Assembly (NCBI RefSeq): GCF_029076695.1
Contig: NZ_JARFIK010000001.1
Location: 62,001-126,000 of the forward strand
From: Adlercreutzia equolifaciens
GTDB lineage: Bacteria > Actinomycetota > Coriobacteriia > Coriobacteriales > Eggerthellaceae
Length of the DNA: 64,000 nt
Direction: 5' to 3'
The notes beneath the pieces were generated by a model, which was given only the letters and a program-made list of their open reading frames with translations, ran no database searches and had not been told where the DNA came from. A program made the position numbers and the translations under genes. Of the stretch, positions 23,370-32,712 are shown piece after piece. How positions within the stretch are numbered: the stretch's first letter is position 1; each line of letters starts with the position of its first letter.

Positions 23370-26300
23370 CTACTTCCCTGCCTTGCGGCTGCGGCGCAAA
23401 GCGGCAATGGCCACGCCCAGGGCCGCCACGGCCAGCAGGCCCAAGCCGGTCAGCGGCAGCCAGTCGCCCGTCTTCGCCAGGTTGTCCACCGTTTTGCCGG
23501 TCTGGGGCACCTCGCGCACCGTCTCGCGCTCCTGGGTAATGACCTCCTCGGCATCAAACATAGTGTCGTAGAGGATGATGGTGGAGTCGCGCAGCTCGGC
23601 ATTGCCGTTATCGGTGCCGCTGAGAATTTCCACGTTGCCGTAGTCGTCGATGACGAACTCGACGTCGTTCGCCTTCTGGTAGTTCTCCGGCGCCTTATCC
23701 TCGCGCAGAACATAGGTGACGCCCACATTGAGCAGTTTCTCCAACCGTTCGGGCGCAGCACCCGACACCCAGGTGGTGACGACCTGGCCGCTATCCTTTT
23801 CGACGATGGACAGCTCGGCGCCCTCCACCCACTCGTGGGTACGCGTGTCCAGCTTGTTGAACTCCACCAGCGTGGCCTCGTCGAACACGCCGCCTTCGTA
23901 CTCGTAAGTGAACAGAAGCGCGCCGTCGTCGGTGTACTCGGGGTGCGACTCCGTTACCGGTGTGGGTTCGGTGGGCGTGGCGGTTTCCGTCGAGTCTTCG
24001 CCCGCGGAGCCCTCGGAGGCGCCAGACGCCTCTTCGTCAGCCGGAGCGGGGACGCTCTCGCCGGACGCATCCTCGGAGGCCTCGGGCGCCTCAACGACCA
24101 GCGTCCCAAGCGCCACCGCTTCCGTGGCCGCCGCTTCCGCGCCCGCCAGGGCAAGCTTCGTGTCGGTGTACTTCATGGTGTAGGTGGCAAAGCCCGTGGC
24201 CTCGTCCGTGGAAACCTCCACGTAGAAGTAGGGGCTGCGGAACTCGCTGACCGTATGCCCCGCCGGAGCCGCCTGCTCTTTGAAGTAGTAGAGCTCACCG
24301 GCATTCAGGTTCACGTCCTCGAAGTAGATCCAGCCCTCAGCATCCGAGGTAGCGCTGGCCAGCAGCACGTCGCCCTGCTCGGCCTCGTTGACCATATACA
24401 GCCCGTAGGTGGCGCCCTCCAGGCCCTCGCTGCGGTCGAGCACGCTGGTCTTGCGCACCTTCAGGTCCATGGGCTTGGCCTTGTTGGTGATGGTGGGGTG
24501 CCAGTCCATATTCAGCAGCGGGAAATCGGCCGCCGTGGGCACCCAGTTCTCATCCTTGTTCTCCCAGCCGGTGTACTGATCCTTGTAGCGCACGTTCTGA
24601 CCTTGATCGTTCAGGTAGCCATAAAACATATCGGTGCAGATGAGCTGCCCCGTGGCCTGATCCAGCTCGATCACCGCCGTGAACGTAATCACCTGGTCGC
24701 TGTAGGCAATGGAGGGATCCTTGCGGTAGTCAGTGTCCTCGATGACGCGATACTGGTAGGTGCCCGGCGCGGTGAACAGCAGGCAGCACGGATCCAGACC
24801 GTCGGCGGCCAAGTTGTTCGCCTTGTCGAAGTCCACCATGCCGAACTCGTCGTTGGTGGTGGCGGAAATTTCCGGACCGGACGTGTTGGACCAGTCGTCC
24901 TTCTCCATCACCTGAATAAGTTTGAAGCGGAACTCGTCAGCCTTGATGGCGCGCCCATCAAGCTGCTTGATCACCTTCGGGTCCACCAGGCACTGCTGCT
25001 CCACGGGCTCGCCGCTCATGGCATTCACGCCATAGCCGTACAAGCTGAACGCCATGGCGGTGTCGGAGTTGTAGAACTGCGCGGGAGCTGCTGCATCCTC
25101 AAGCGGCGTTAAGGACGTTGCCGACATCGAAGGTGCGTAGTAGCTGTTCTTTACTGTTGCCACTAGGGATTCTTTATCCTCGGACTTCGTCACTTCAATG
25201 TGGAACACATAGACCGTGGGGTCTTGGCCGCCAGCCTCGCTCATCACATACCAATGATCGCCGGTATCCGTGTACTCGATTTTCTCGAAGTCTACGGAAG
25301 AGGCAATGCCTCCGCCGAAATCGCTCGCCACTCCGCTCGACACCAGATCTCCGCCCTCAAGCTTCACCTGAGCGATGTCCTCTACGGGAGCAATCTCTGC
25401 TACCGAGAAGGAGAAGGTGGTTTCCGCAGAGACGGCACCATAGTACTGCTTGACCGCAGCCGGTTGCCACGAGCCCCTAACGTTCAGAGTATTGACGATG
25501 GGCCTGTCCGCAACGGGCGTTCCGTCGATTTCCAGGCTGCCCTCAACAAGGTTCGGCGTGACCGTGATGGTTTTCGTAGCAGCTGCGTTATCGACCACCT
25601 TCTGCGCGGTCGGACGAATCTCGAACGTCACCCTATGCGTCTCGCCATCGTAGGCCACGTTTCCCTGCTCCTCGGGCACAATCTCCTTGAGGACGAGCTC
25701 AACCTTAATCGCTGTTTCGCCGTCCCACGTTTCAGGATCGCGGACGGGAAGATACGAGGAAATATCGATCTGCTCGAAGACCACACGACCCGAAGCATCG
25801 GTCTTCGCTTCGATCGCTGCACTGCCGTCGGCATTGCCCGGCACGATCACATGGCCGTCAATCCCCGACAGCTCAAAGGTATAGGTGCGGTCTTTGAGGG
25901 ACAAGCTGTCGCCCAGAGAGGACACGAGGTTTTTCTGAATCTCAAGACTCACCGACTCGTGCCTGACGACTGGCGTGAGTTTCACCACATTACCCATCGT
26001 GATGGCGCCATTGTCGACCTTTTCGCCATCGACTTTGATCCAAGTAATGACCGGCGTATGGTAGGTCACGTCAATAGTCGAGTTGGGATACTGGATCCTC
26101 TGCTCATCGTGGCGAACCGACAACTCAACCGTCACCGGACCTGCGTAGGTGATGGCGCTGTTCGTGCCCGCCACCTCTTCAATAGTCAACGTGCTCGTCT
26201 TCGTTTTCCCCGCCGCGCCAAGAAGGCCCTGCACCGCCTTGGGGGCATCGACAATGAAGGTAACGTTGCCGTCCGCATCGTTGCGTGCCTCCGCCAGCAC

Positions 26301-27884
26301 CGCAGTGCCGCTCTTCAGCTGGAACGCAAACTCCCCACCTTGGAGCGGGACGATGTCTCCGTCGCTGTTCTTGAACTCTTTCTTGATCGTCAGAGAAAGC
26401 GGATTGTACTGATCCCCCTGGCCGACGTCGCCGATGAGGATGGTGCCGTTACACCCGATGCCTCCACCGTGAGTCGTACTTTTGTTGTCTTTGATGGTAA
26501 CGGCGCGACCTGTAACCTTCTCGCTCGCCGGCTTGGTGTTGGTAAGACCGAGGGACTCGCCCGGAAGCACCAAAGACTCTCCATTACGGATGGTAATATC
26601 GCGCGCCGTGGTGCCGAAAGCACTCGATCCCGTGGCGCGCCCTTCCCACGTGACGGCGCGGTCACCATAGCCCGAAACGTAGCTCACATTCGTGCAGTAG
26701 AAGTCCTGAGCCTTGTCAGCCGTAAAACCCTTATCCTCACTTGCCCACTTGTCTCCTGCTGTGTAACTTTTACCGTTATAGGACACCGGTAGCTCATAAA
26801 GATACTTATTATTGGGCCAGGAGGCCATAAGCGCTGTATTCCCATAAAGAGCGAAACCCTCTTCAATCTTGCCAATGCCAATACTCGCATGAGGGCAGCC
26901 CGAAATGCCGCCACCAAGCCCCTGAGCCTCGTTCTGGGTGATCAGGGAAGAGGCCAACCGCAAGAAGCCCTTGCTCTCCACAAAAATGCCGCCCCCGCCC
27001 CAGTCAACCTTCGTTGCGGTATTGTTGTGCGAGATTTCTCCCCGGTCGATGGCGCATCCACCGTCGTACACCCATTTGCCGTCCTGCAGCTTGGTACCGC
27101 CAGCAACGTAGATACCGCCGCCCTCATGGGTGGTAGCCGTGTTGTATGTCACCGAGCCGTCCTCCATGGTGAAAGAGCAGCTGCGGTCGATGAAGATACC
27201 GCCACCGGCACCAGCGCTATTTTTTGTCACCGTTCCGCTTCGGAAGAGCAGCTTTGCCCCCTGGCCGTTGGCATCACGCTGAACAAGGATGCCACCACCG
27301 GCATAGTAGTCTGCAAATCCGTCAACGTCATTAAGCTGCGTGCCATGAGCTCCACCCGTGATAGTGAGCGATCCCTCGACCACCAACGTGCTGCCGCCAC
27401 CGTTGACATGGATGATGGTGCCGTGAGTGCCCTTACCGTCGATAACGCCCGTGCCGCACAGAGTAAGCCGCGCTCCTCCGCTCACAACGATGTTTCCCTC
27501 CAGACAGCCATTGACCTCAAGAAGATAATCATCGGACCCGGTGTAGGTGAACATGCCCTCTCTCGTCTCACCAGCCTCGATCACCGTGCTCGACGCATTG
27601 CGCGTCGACAGCACGTAGCCCACAGCATCAGCCGTGCCTTTTGCTACCGGGCGTTCAACGGTCGGCGTCTCAGTGCCGGACGACGCCTCAGGACCGTCGC
27701 TCGACGCAGACCCTGCGCCTACGTCCGACGGCTCTTCCGTGAAGGTCGTCTCCTCGGGTGCCGTTGTTGTCTCGCCGTCGCCGTAGGCGGGCTGGACTTG
27801 GGGCATGAGGGTGACCACCAGCAAGATGGTCAGGACAATGCCCAGGAAACGCTTGAAAGTTCTGTTGTTGATCAACGTAGCCAT
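23370..27884 (-). CDS. Large LPxTG-type surface protein: beta-helix plus Cna-B/SpaA-like repeats
   Basis: A 1504-residue secreted protein. A signal peptide (FLGIVLTILLVVTLMP) is followed by a Thr/Glu-rich stalk, then a right-handed beta-helix-like region (about 85-490) with repeated GGGI turns. Several Cna-B/SpaA-like domains follow (about 520-1420), with E-box-like 'FKEQAAPAGH' (about 1200) and 'LREDKAPENY' (about 1393), suggesting isopeptide cross-links. The end has 'VPQTGK' and the sorting motif LPLTG (about 1475), a hydrophobic span and RRSRKAGK. It is probably a covalently anchored adhesin. It lies 14 bases after the upstream surface gene. ATG at 27884 follows an AGGGGAGGGGG site. Confidence 0.85.
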   Translation of the reverse strand: MATLINNRTFKRFLGIVLTILLVVTLMPQVQPAYGDGETTTAPEETTFTEEPSDVGAGSASSDGPEASSGTETPTVERPVAKGTADAVGYVLSTRNASSTVIEAGETREGMFTYTGSDDYLLEVNGCLEGNIVVSGGARLTLCGTGVIDGKGTHGTIIHVNGGGSTLVVEGSLTITGGAHGTQLNDVDGFADYYAGGGILVQRDANGQGAKLLFRSGTVTKNSAGAGGGIFIDRSCSFTMEDGSVTYNTATTHEGGGIYVAGGTKLQDGKWVYDGGCAIDRGEISHNNTATKVDWGGGGIFVESKGFLRLASSLITQNEAQGLGGGISGCPHASIGIGKIEEGFALYGNTALMASWPNNKYLYELPVSYNGKSYTAGDKWASEDKGFTADKAQDFYCTNVSYVSGYGDRAVTWEGRATGSSAFGTTARDITIRNGESLVLPGESLGLTNTKPASEKVTGRAVTIKDNKSTTHGGGIGCNGTILIGDVGQGDQYNPLSLTIKKEFKNSDGDIVPLQGGEFAFQLKSGTAVLAEARNDADGNVTFIVDAPKAVQGLLGAAGKTKTSTLTIEEVAGTNSAITYAGPVTVELSVRHDEQRIQYPNSTIDVTYHTPVITWIKVDGEKVDNGAITMGNVVKLTPVVRHESVSLEIQKNLVSSLGDSLSLKDRTYTFELSGIDGHVIVPGNADGSAAIEAKTDASGRVVFEQIDISSYLPVRDPETWDGETAIKVELVLKEIVPEEQGNVAYDGETHRVTFEIRPTAQKVVDNAAATKTITVTPNLVEGSLEIDGTPVADRPIVNTLNVRGSWQPAAVKQYYGAVSAETTFSFSVAEIAPVEDIAQVKLEGGDLVSSGVASDFGGGIASSVDFEKIEYTDTGDHWYVMSEAGGQDPTVYVFHIEVTKSEDKESLVATVKNSYYAPSMSATSLTPLEDAAAPAQFYNSDTAMAFSLYGYGVNAMSGEPVEQQCLVDPKVIKQLDGRAIKADEFRFKLIQVMEKDDWSNTSGPEISATTNDEFGMVDFDKANNLAADGLDPCCLLFTAPGTYQYRVIEDTDYRKDPSIAYSDQVITFTAVIELDQATGQLICTDMFYGYLNDQGQNVRYKDQYTGWENKDENWVPTAADFPLLNMDWHPTITNKAKPMDLKVRKTSVLDRSEGLEGATYGLYMVNEAEQGDVLLASATSDAEGWIYFEDVNLNAGELYYFKEQAAPAGHTVSEFRSPYFYVEVSTDEATGFATYTMKYTDTKLALAGAEAAATEAVALGTLVVEAPEASEDASGESVPAPADEEASGASEGSAGEDSTETATPTEPTPVTESHPEYTDDGALLFTYEYEGGVFDEATLVEFNKLDTRTHEWVEGAELSIVEKDSGQVVTTWVSGAAPERLEKLLNVGVTYVLREDKAPENYQKANDVEFVIDDYGNVEILSGTDNGNAELRDSTIILYDTMFDAEEVITQERETVREVPQTGKTVDNLAKTGDWLPLTGLGLLAVAALGVAIAALRRSRKAGK

Positions 27885-27898
27885 TTCGTCCCCCTCCC

Positions 27899-30163
27899 CT
27901 AGGCCTCGGCCGATTCGTCCGCGGGCTTCTTCTTGCGCCAGCGCAGCCACAGGAATAGAGCCGCCCCCAGGGCCGCCAGCGCCGCAACGCTGAAGGCGAT
28001 GCCGGCAAGGGTGTTGACACCTAACTCGCTGCCGGGCTCAGCACCAGCGGAAAGCGGGTTCTCGTTGTCCTCAATGACGCGCTCGTCACCCGTAGTCTGA
28101 CCCTCCATGGTGGCCAGCGGCGTGGCCTCATCGCCGATGACGGCCGTGCCATCGCCGGCGCCCACACCCAAATCCACGGCCGTGGCAGCCGCGCCCTCCC
28201 CTTCAGCCACCACGGTGGTAGTCGGGGCCGCCGTGATGACCGTGGTGCCCGGCACGGTTACCACGCGCTCGGTATCGATAATCTGCACGCGCTGCACCGT
28301 CACGTTGGCGTTCAACTCGTCGTTCACGTCGCGGTAGTAAATGGTGTAAGTGCGCGTCGGCGTGAAGTACGCATGGCGAATAGCCGTCTCCTGACCATTC
28401 AGGCGCACGTACTCGTTGCCATCCAAGGTGAAGCGCTCCTCGCCGAGGATTTCCACATAATCGGTCATCTCGGGGTCGATGGTGATGGTCTGGGTCTTCA
28501 GCACCTGGCTATTGGCAATATTGAGATACTGCACCGTGATGTCATAGGCATCCCCGGGCACGTAATCCTCGGGCACGTAGTACACGTACTGCAGCAAATC
28601 CACGCCTTCCTGCAAGTTCTCCCACAGGTAGGTGATGGGCTTCGCTCCCGACCAGGGCACATAGGTCACGCCGTCGATCACCTTGTTGGCCGGCGTGTAG
28701 GTAACCTCCTCCTTGGTGGAGTCGGGCGTGACGGTGATCTTCTGGCGGCCCAGCTCGGTGCCCGTGGAGCCGTCCACCTCCACCACAGTCAGCGCCACGG
28801 TCTTGTCGGCCTCATGGTCCTGATATACCGCGGTCAGAACGCGCTTGCCACCCTCTTCGCCGAAGGCACCCGCATAGGCCTGGTCGGCGATGTTGCCGTC
28901 AAGCTCGATAACGGGCTTCGTGGCGTTCCAGGGATTGGCGGCCGCAGCTCGCTCGGCCGACTGCGGTTCAATGTCTGCCGTTGGACGATCGGCCTGGACG
29001 CGGTCGAGGGTGTAGTAATTGATGCCCGAGGCCTTCTTCATCGAGAAGGTGTCGGGCAGGGTGTACTGGTAGCCGCGACCCTTGACCACCACGTCGTCGC
29101 TCCACAACTGCTTGCCGTCCTGGTCGACGTAGTTGATGGTCACCTCGTAGGCATTGGCCGCCGCATCCGCTACCTCAATCACGTGCACCACCTTCGTGGC
29201 GCTGGTGGGCGTGAGCACTACCGTCGTGCCCGTCAGGCTGGCGATAACGCGGTAGTACTTCCCGTCCTCGAAAAACGACTTCTCGAAGGTAGCGATGGTC
29301 TCGCCCTGGGGTGCCACGGAAACCGAATCGGTACGCACGATAACGCCCTCGGTATCGACGTAGTTGATGGCGCCGGACAGCGCGCCTGCCGGCACCTGCT
29401 CGTAGGTCACCACATAGGCTCCCGTCGCATCGTCCAGAACCGCATCGGACCCGTTCTGAGCCCGAACCAGCTGGTAGGTCACACGCTCGGCTCCCTCAGC
29501 CACATTGGTGTAGTACAGGGTGCCGGCGCCCACGTTGGCGCGGTGCGTCTCAGGAACCAGCTGGTCTCCTACCCGCGTCTTGCCCTCGACGCGGGTGCCC
29601 ATGAGCTGATAGCTTTCCGTACCATCGGCTTTGACCAGGCGGGCGAACACCGGATAGACGGTACCCTCGTAGAGCACGCGGCCCTCGCGAGCGGCATCAT
29701 GGACCGTAAGGGCATAGGTGCCCGGCGTCGGCATGGTGCCAAAGGCATCCGCCACCGTCATGGGGCTGGCGGCGTCCTTTTGGCCCATCTGAAGTCCAAT
29801 GATATGGGAGATCTCCTGGCCCTCGCCCACATAGTCGGGGGCATTCGCGCCCTCCGCACCGGCCGCGGGGATAGCATAGGCCTGGCGCTGGAACAGAGGC
29901 GTCCCATTCTTGCTCAGATCGAGGTACACCGTCGCGCCCGCGCCGTTCTCGGCGCGCAGCAGCTCCCAACCTTCGGCGGTGGGCTCCATGAAGTCCACGC
30001 CCGCTATCGAAAGACTTGTCCCTTCAGTCCCGTTTGTCTCATTTGCTTCGCTTTCACCACGGGCCAGGGCGGTGCCCGGCGCCCCCAACAGGCTTACGGC
30101 GCACAAGAGCGAAAGCACGACGGCAAAAGCCATGTTCATGCTGCGTTTTAGTCCAGCTCGCAT
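27899..30163 (-). CDS. Surface protein with MucBP-like domain and C-terminal membrane anchor
   Basis: A 754-residue protein: signal peptide (MNMAFAVVLSLLCAVSLLGA), a long beta-rich ectodomain with MucBP-like segments (about residues 335-400, 'VTINYVDQDGKQLWSDDVV'; related text near 505-600), then a C-terminal membrane helix (about 713-735) and a WRKKK stop-transfer tail. No LPxTG-like motif precedes the helix, so it is probably held by the helix itself. It is the first gene of a two-gene unit with the 1504-residue adhesin. A strong AAGGAGG site precedes the ATG. Mucin or glycan binding is a family-based guess. Confidence 0.78.
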   Translation of the reverse strand: MRAGLKRSMNMAFAVVLSLLCAVSLLGAPGTALARGESEANETNGTEGTSLSIAGVDFMEPTAEGWELLRAENGAGATVYLDLSKNGTPLFQRQAYAIPAAGAEGANAPDYVGEGQEISHIIGLQMGQKDAASPMTVADAFGTMPTPGTYALTVHDAAREGRVLYEGTVYPVFARLVKADGTESYQLMGTRVEGKTRVGDQLVPETHRANVGAGTLYYTNVAEGAERVTYQLVRAQNGSDAVLDDATGAYVVTYEQVPAGALSGAINYVDTEGVIVRTDSVSVAPQGETIATFEKSFFEDGKYYRVIASLTGTTVVLTPTSATKVVHVIEVADAAANAYEVTINYVDQDGKQLWSDDVVVKGRGYQYTLPDTFSMKKASGINYYTLDRVQADRPTADIEPQSAERAAAANPWNATKPVIELDGNIADQAYAGAFGEEGGKRVLTAVYQDHEADKTVALTVVEVDGSTGTELGRQKITVTPDSTKEEVTYTPANKVIDGVTYVPWSGAKPITYLWENLQEGVDLLQYVYYVPEDYVPGDAYDITVQYLNIANSQVLKTQTITIDPEMTDYVEILGEERFTLDGNEYVRLNGQETAIRHAYFTPTRTYTIYYRDVNDELNANVTVQRVQIIDTERVVTVPGTTVITAAPTTTVVAEGEGAAATAVDLGVGAGDGTAVIGDEATPLATMEGQTTGDERVIEDNENPLSAGAEPGSELGVNTLAGIAFSVAALAALGAALFLWLRWRKKKPADESAEA

Positions 30164-30527
30164 GCGTCCTCCTTCTTTTGACTCTCAAGCTCTCTCGAGC
30201 CGCTTCCAGCGACTCTCTTCCTCGGTTTTGAGGGTGTTTTCCAACGTCATCTTGACGATGTTTTGCCTGGTCGTCAACGGAATTTAAACCGCTTAGGACC
30301 GCCCTTTGAACGCAGCGATTCAAACCTATTTTTTAGAGTCATCTATAAGTGAATAACTGTTTTTTAAAAGAAAAAATGCCCCGATCTTGCCATTTAAGCA
30401 AGATCGGGGCACGTAAGATAAACCTGAGTAAAAGAATAAAGTTTTTGTTCTAAATCATGAGCAAATAGTCAGCGTTAACGTTTCGTTACTTTTCAAGGCT
30501 TATCTTCTCCGACTAATTAACTTACCT
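30164..30527. other. AT-rich intergenic region between surface protein genes
   Basis: These 364 bases hold no gene. They contain the terminator of the upstream surface gene (30371-30411), a 116-base AT-rich 3' tail (30412-30527), and presumably the promoter of the 754-residue surface protein in the AT-rich stretch 30300-30370. I could not fix a convincing -35/-10 pair. Confidence 0.6.
30371..30411 (-). terminator. Rho-independent terminator of surface protein gene 30528-32555
   Basis: A 14-bp perfect stem (TGCCCCGATCTTGC and complement), seven-base loop, then six T on the minus strand. Confidence 0.92.
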
Positions 30528-32555
30528 TTACTGGCGGCGCTTTCGCGCAATGATCAGCACAATTACGCATGCCGCCGCCAGCACGGCAAGGGCAATCATG
30601 CCCACCGCAAGGGTGTCGCCCGTTTGCGCGAACGGCTTTGTCGCCAGCGAGATATTCGTCTTGTCGGTGCTATCCTTGTCGTCGGATGTCGCGTCGCTGG
30701 CCGTCTGATCATTCGTCGAGCCGGCATCCGCACCCTCATGAGAAGGCGTCGTCTCGATAGTCGTCGTGTCCTGGCCGCCTTCAGGCTTTACCGCGGCTCC
30801 ACTTCCACCCGCGCTGTTGTCGCCGTGATTCGGCTCGTCATCGGGGGTACCGGCAATATCGGCTCCAGGACCGGTGCCAGGGGTCGAGCCTTCGTCCGTG
30901 TCGTCGGGAGTCGTGGCACCCGCGTCACCGCCAGCACTGTCTTGGTCGCCGCCAGTCGAGCCATCGCCGTCAGCCCCTGAACCGTGATCGGGCACCGTGG
31001 GCTGATCGGGGGTTTCCGGCGTTTCGCCATCACCGGCGTCACCACCCCCTTCCGAGCCCTCGGTGTCCGTCGGAGGAGTCGTCGCCCCTGGCTGGTCACT
31101 GCTGCCAGGCCTATCCGGCGTGGTGGGCTGTGAAGAGTCGCCAGGCTTGTCGGGCGTGGAGGGGGTCCCGACACCGCTGTCCGATCCGCCCGTATCCGGC
31201 TTATCGGGCGTGGTAGCGCCCGGCGTGTCGGGAGTGGTAGCGCCGGGCACATCGGGGGTAGAGCCCTCGTCCTTCACCACTTTGTTGTCCCATACCAAAG
31301 GCGACGGCGTGGCATCCAAGCTCACGTCGGTCCACTGATTGCTGTCGGCGGCCTTTTTGCGCACCGCCGTCACCGAGGCGTCCAGCGTGCCATCGGCCCC
31401 CTCGGTCACCTGCACGGTCACCGTGTAGGCCGTCCCATCAAGCTGCACCTGCGCGGCATCGGACTTCGCCGCCGCCTGCTGCGACACGGCGAAATAGTAC
31501 GTGCCCGCCTTGTCGAACACCGCATCGCGAATAACGGGGACCGTGGCTCCCTGAGCTCCGCCCACGCCGGCCGAGCAAGCCACCTGCTGGTCGTCGATGA
31601 GCGAGCCGGTCTCCGTCACCTCATGAACATCGAAGTTGAACTCGCCGGCCGCAATAGCCTCGCCCTCCAAGAACACCAGACCGTCATAGTCGCTCAGAAG
31701 TGCGCCGGAGAAGGTGTTGCGGAAGCCCACCCCCAGGCCCGGAGCAGAACGCACCGGCACCTTGTCGAAGGTGGCGTCGCCTAACGGAATGACGGCAACC
31801 GAGGAGGAGCGGTCCTCATTGACGGTTTCATAGGCATAGAGATACAGGTGCTTGACGCAGTCATCGTAGGTCACGCCCTGGTACACATAGCGGCCTTGGG
31901 CGTCTTTCGTCACGCCCTCAAGCAGCTGGCCGTCTGCATCCCTCGGCGGCTGCTCCACGATGTTGTAGCAAAACACAATGCCCAAATGACGGCTGGTTGC
32001 CGTTTCCCCCAGCGCTGCACCGCCAATGGTAATAGAGGGGAAGGTCACCGCGCCGTCGGCGGCATTGACCACCGTGGACGGGTCGGGCTCTGGCTGCAAG
32101 TTGTTCGGATAGTAATCGAATCCGCTATAGGCAACCAGGTGGTATTTTTCCTCGGCCGTCATGGTGTCCGACTTCAGCTGCTTGGGCAGGTCAGAGCCTG
32201 CGGGCACCTTGTAGGCCCCGGCCTCCGTGATAGCGAAGGTGAACTCCCCTGCCTTGAGCGGTCGCCCCTCAAGGTACTTCTTGCCGGCAATAGTGAACGT
32301 GGCCGGCTTGATGGCGCTGCTTGGCGTCACCTTGCTCTGAAGCGGCAGCTGATTCTTGCCTGGAAGCTGATCGGGAGGATCGTCGGAAGTCTTGGCCGTC
32401 GATACTTCGTTGCTGGCCGTCGACGATCCCTCGTCGGCAAAGGCCGTGGCCGTCGAGAGCGACCAGGCTCCCGCCGTCATCACCAGAACAATGGCCACCA
32501 AACCGGCCAACCACCACAAAACTGATTTCATTCGCATAGCGCGTGCCTCTGACAT
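30528..32555 (-). CDS. Pilin-like surface protein with FctA/Spy0128-type domains and sorting signal
   Basis: A 675-residue secreted protein. The signal peptide is followed by two domains of the Spy0128/FctA pilin isopeptide type (about 80-215 and 260-400; 'LKAGEFTFAITEAGAY', 'IAAGEFNFDVHEV', 'AGTYYFAVSQ'). Residues about 415-620 are a low-complexity Pro/Thr/Gly/Asp wall-spanning stalk with repeats such as TPDKP and TTPD. The end has a sorting-like motif FAQTGD (about 640), a hydrophobic span and RKRRQ. The start at 32555 follows GAGGGGG. It is likely sortase-anchored. A class B-type sortase is encoded at 41567-42478, but which sortase handles this protein is unknown. Confidence 0.82.
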   Translation of the reverse strand: MSEARAMRMKSVLWWLAGLVAIVLVMTAGAWSLSTATAFADEGSSTASNEVSTAKTSDDPPDQLPGKNQLPLQSKVTPSSAIKPATFTIAGKKYLEGRPLKAGEFTFAITEAGAYKVPAGSDLPKQLKSDTMTAEEKYHLVAYSGFDYYPNNLQPEPDPSTVVNAADGAVTFPSITIGGAALGETATSRHLGIVFCYNIVEQPPRDADGQLLEGVTKDAQGRYVYQGVTYDDCVKHLYLYAYETVNEDRSSSVAVIPLGDATFDKVPVRSAPGLGVGFRNTFSGALLSDYDGLVFLEGEAIAAGEFNFDVHEVTETGSLIDDQQVACSAGVGGAQGATVPVIRDAVFDKAGTYYFAVSQQAAAKSDAAQVQLDGTAYTVTVQVTEGADGTLDASVTAVRKKAADSNQWTDVSLDATPSPLVWDNKVVKDEGSTPDVPGATTPDTPGATTPDKPDTGGSDSGVGTPSTPDKPGDSSQPTTPDRPGSSDQPGATTPPTDTEGSEGGGDAGDGETPETPDQPTVPDHGSGADGDGSTGGDQDSAGGDAGATTPDDTDEGSTPGTGPGADIAGTPDDEPNHGDNSAGGSGAAVKPEGGQDTTTIETTPSHEGADAGSTNDQTASDATSDDKDSTDKTNISLATKPFAQTGDTLAVGMIALAVLAAACVIVLIIARKRRQ

Positions 32556-32632
32556 ATCGACCCCCTCGCACCTCAATCAGCCGCTTTTGCAGCGACTTCA
32601 TCAGGAAAATCATAAGTCGAAGCGTCAAAGAT

Positions 32633-32673
32633 AAAGCCCCCGCCCGCAATCTGTTCGTCCGGGGTGGGGGCTT
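32633..32673 (-). terminator. Rho-independent terminator after the ATP-grasp gene
   Basis: AAGCCCCC and GGGGGCTT arms, with extra GC pairs inside, then TTTATCTTT on the minus strand. Confidence 0.75.
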
Positions 32674-32712
32674 CGTCATCATGGCGTTGGAATGATCGCA
32701 GCGCGAAACCAG

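Noticed and set aside
25200-26792. A 530-codon plus-strand frame opposite the large surface protein
   Set aside because: Antisense shadow; the minus-strand protein has a signal peptide, domains and a sorting signal.
30850-31270. Possible CRISPR or tandem-repeat array
   Set aside because: The repeats encode the Pro/Thr/Asp/Gly-rich stalk of a surface protein, are irregular in length and have no spacers.
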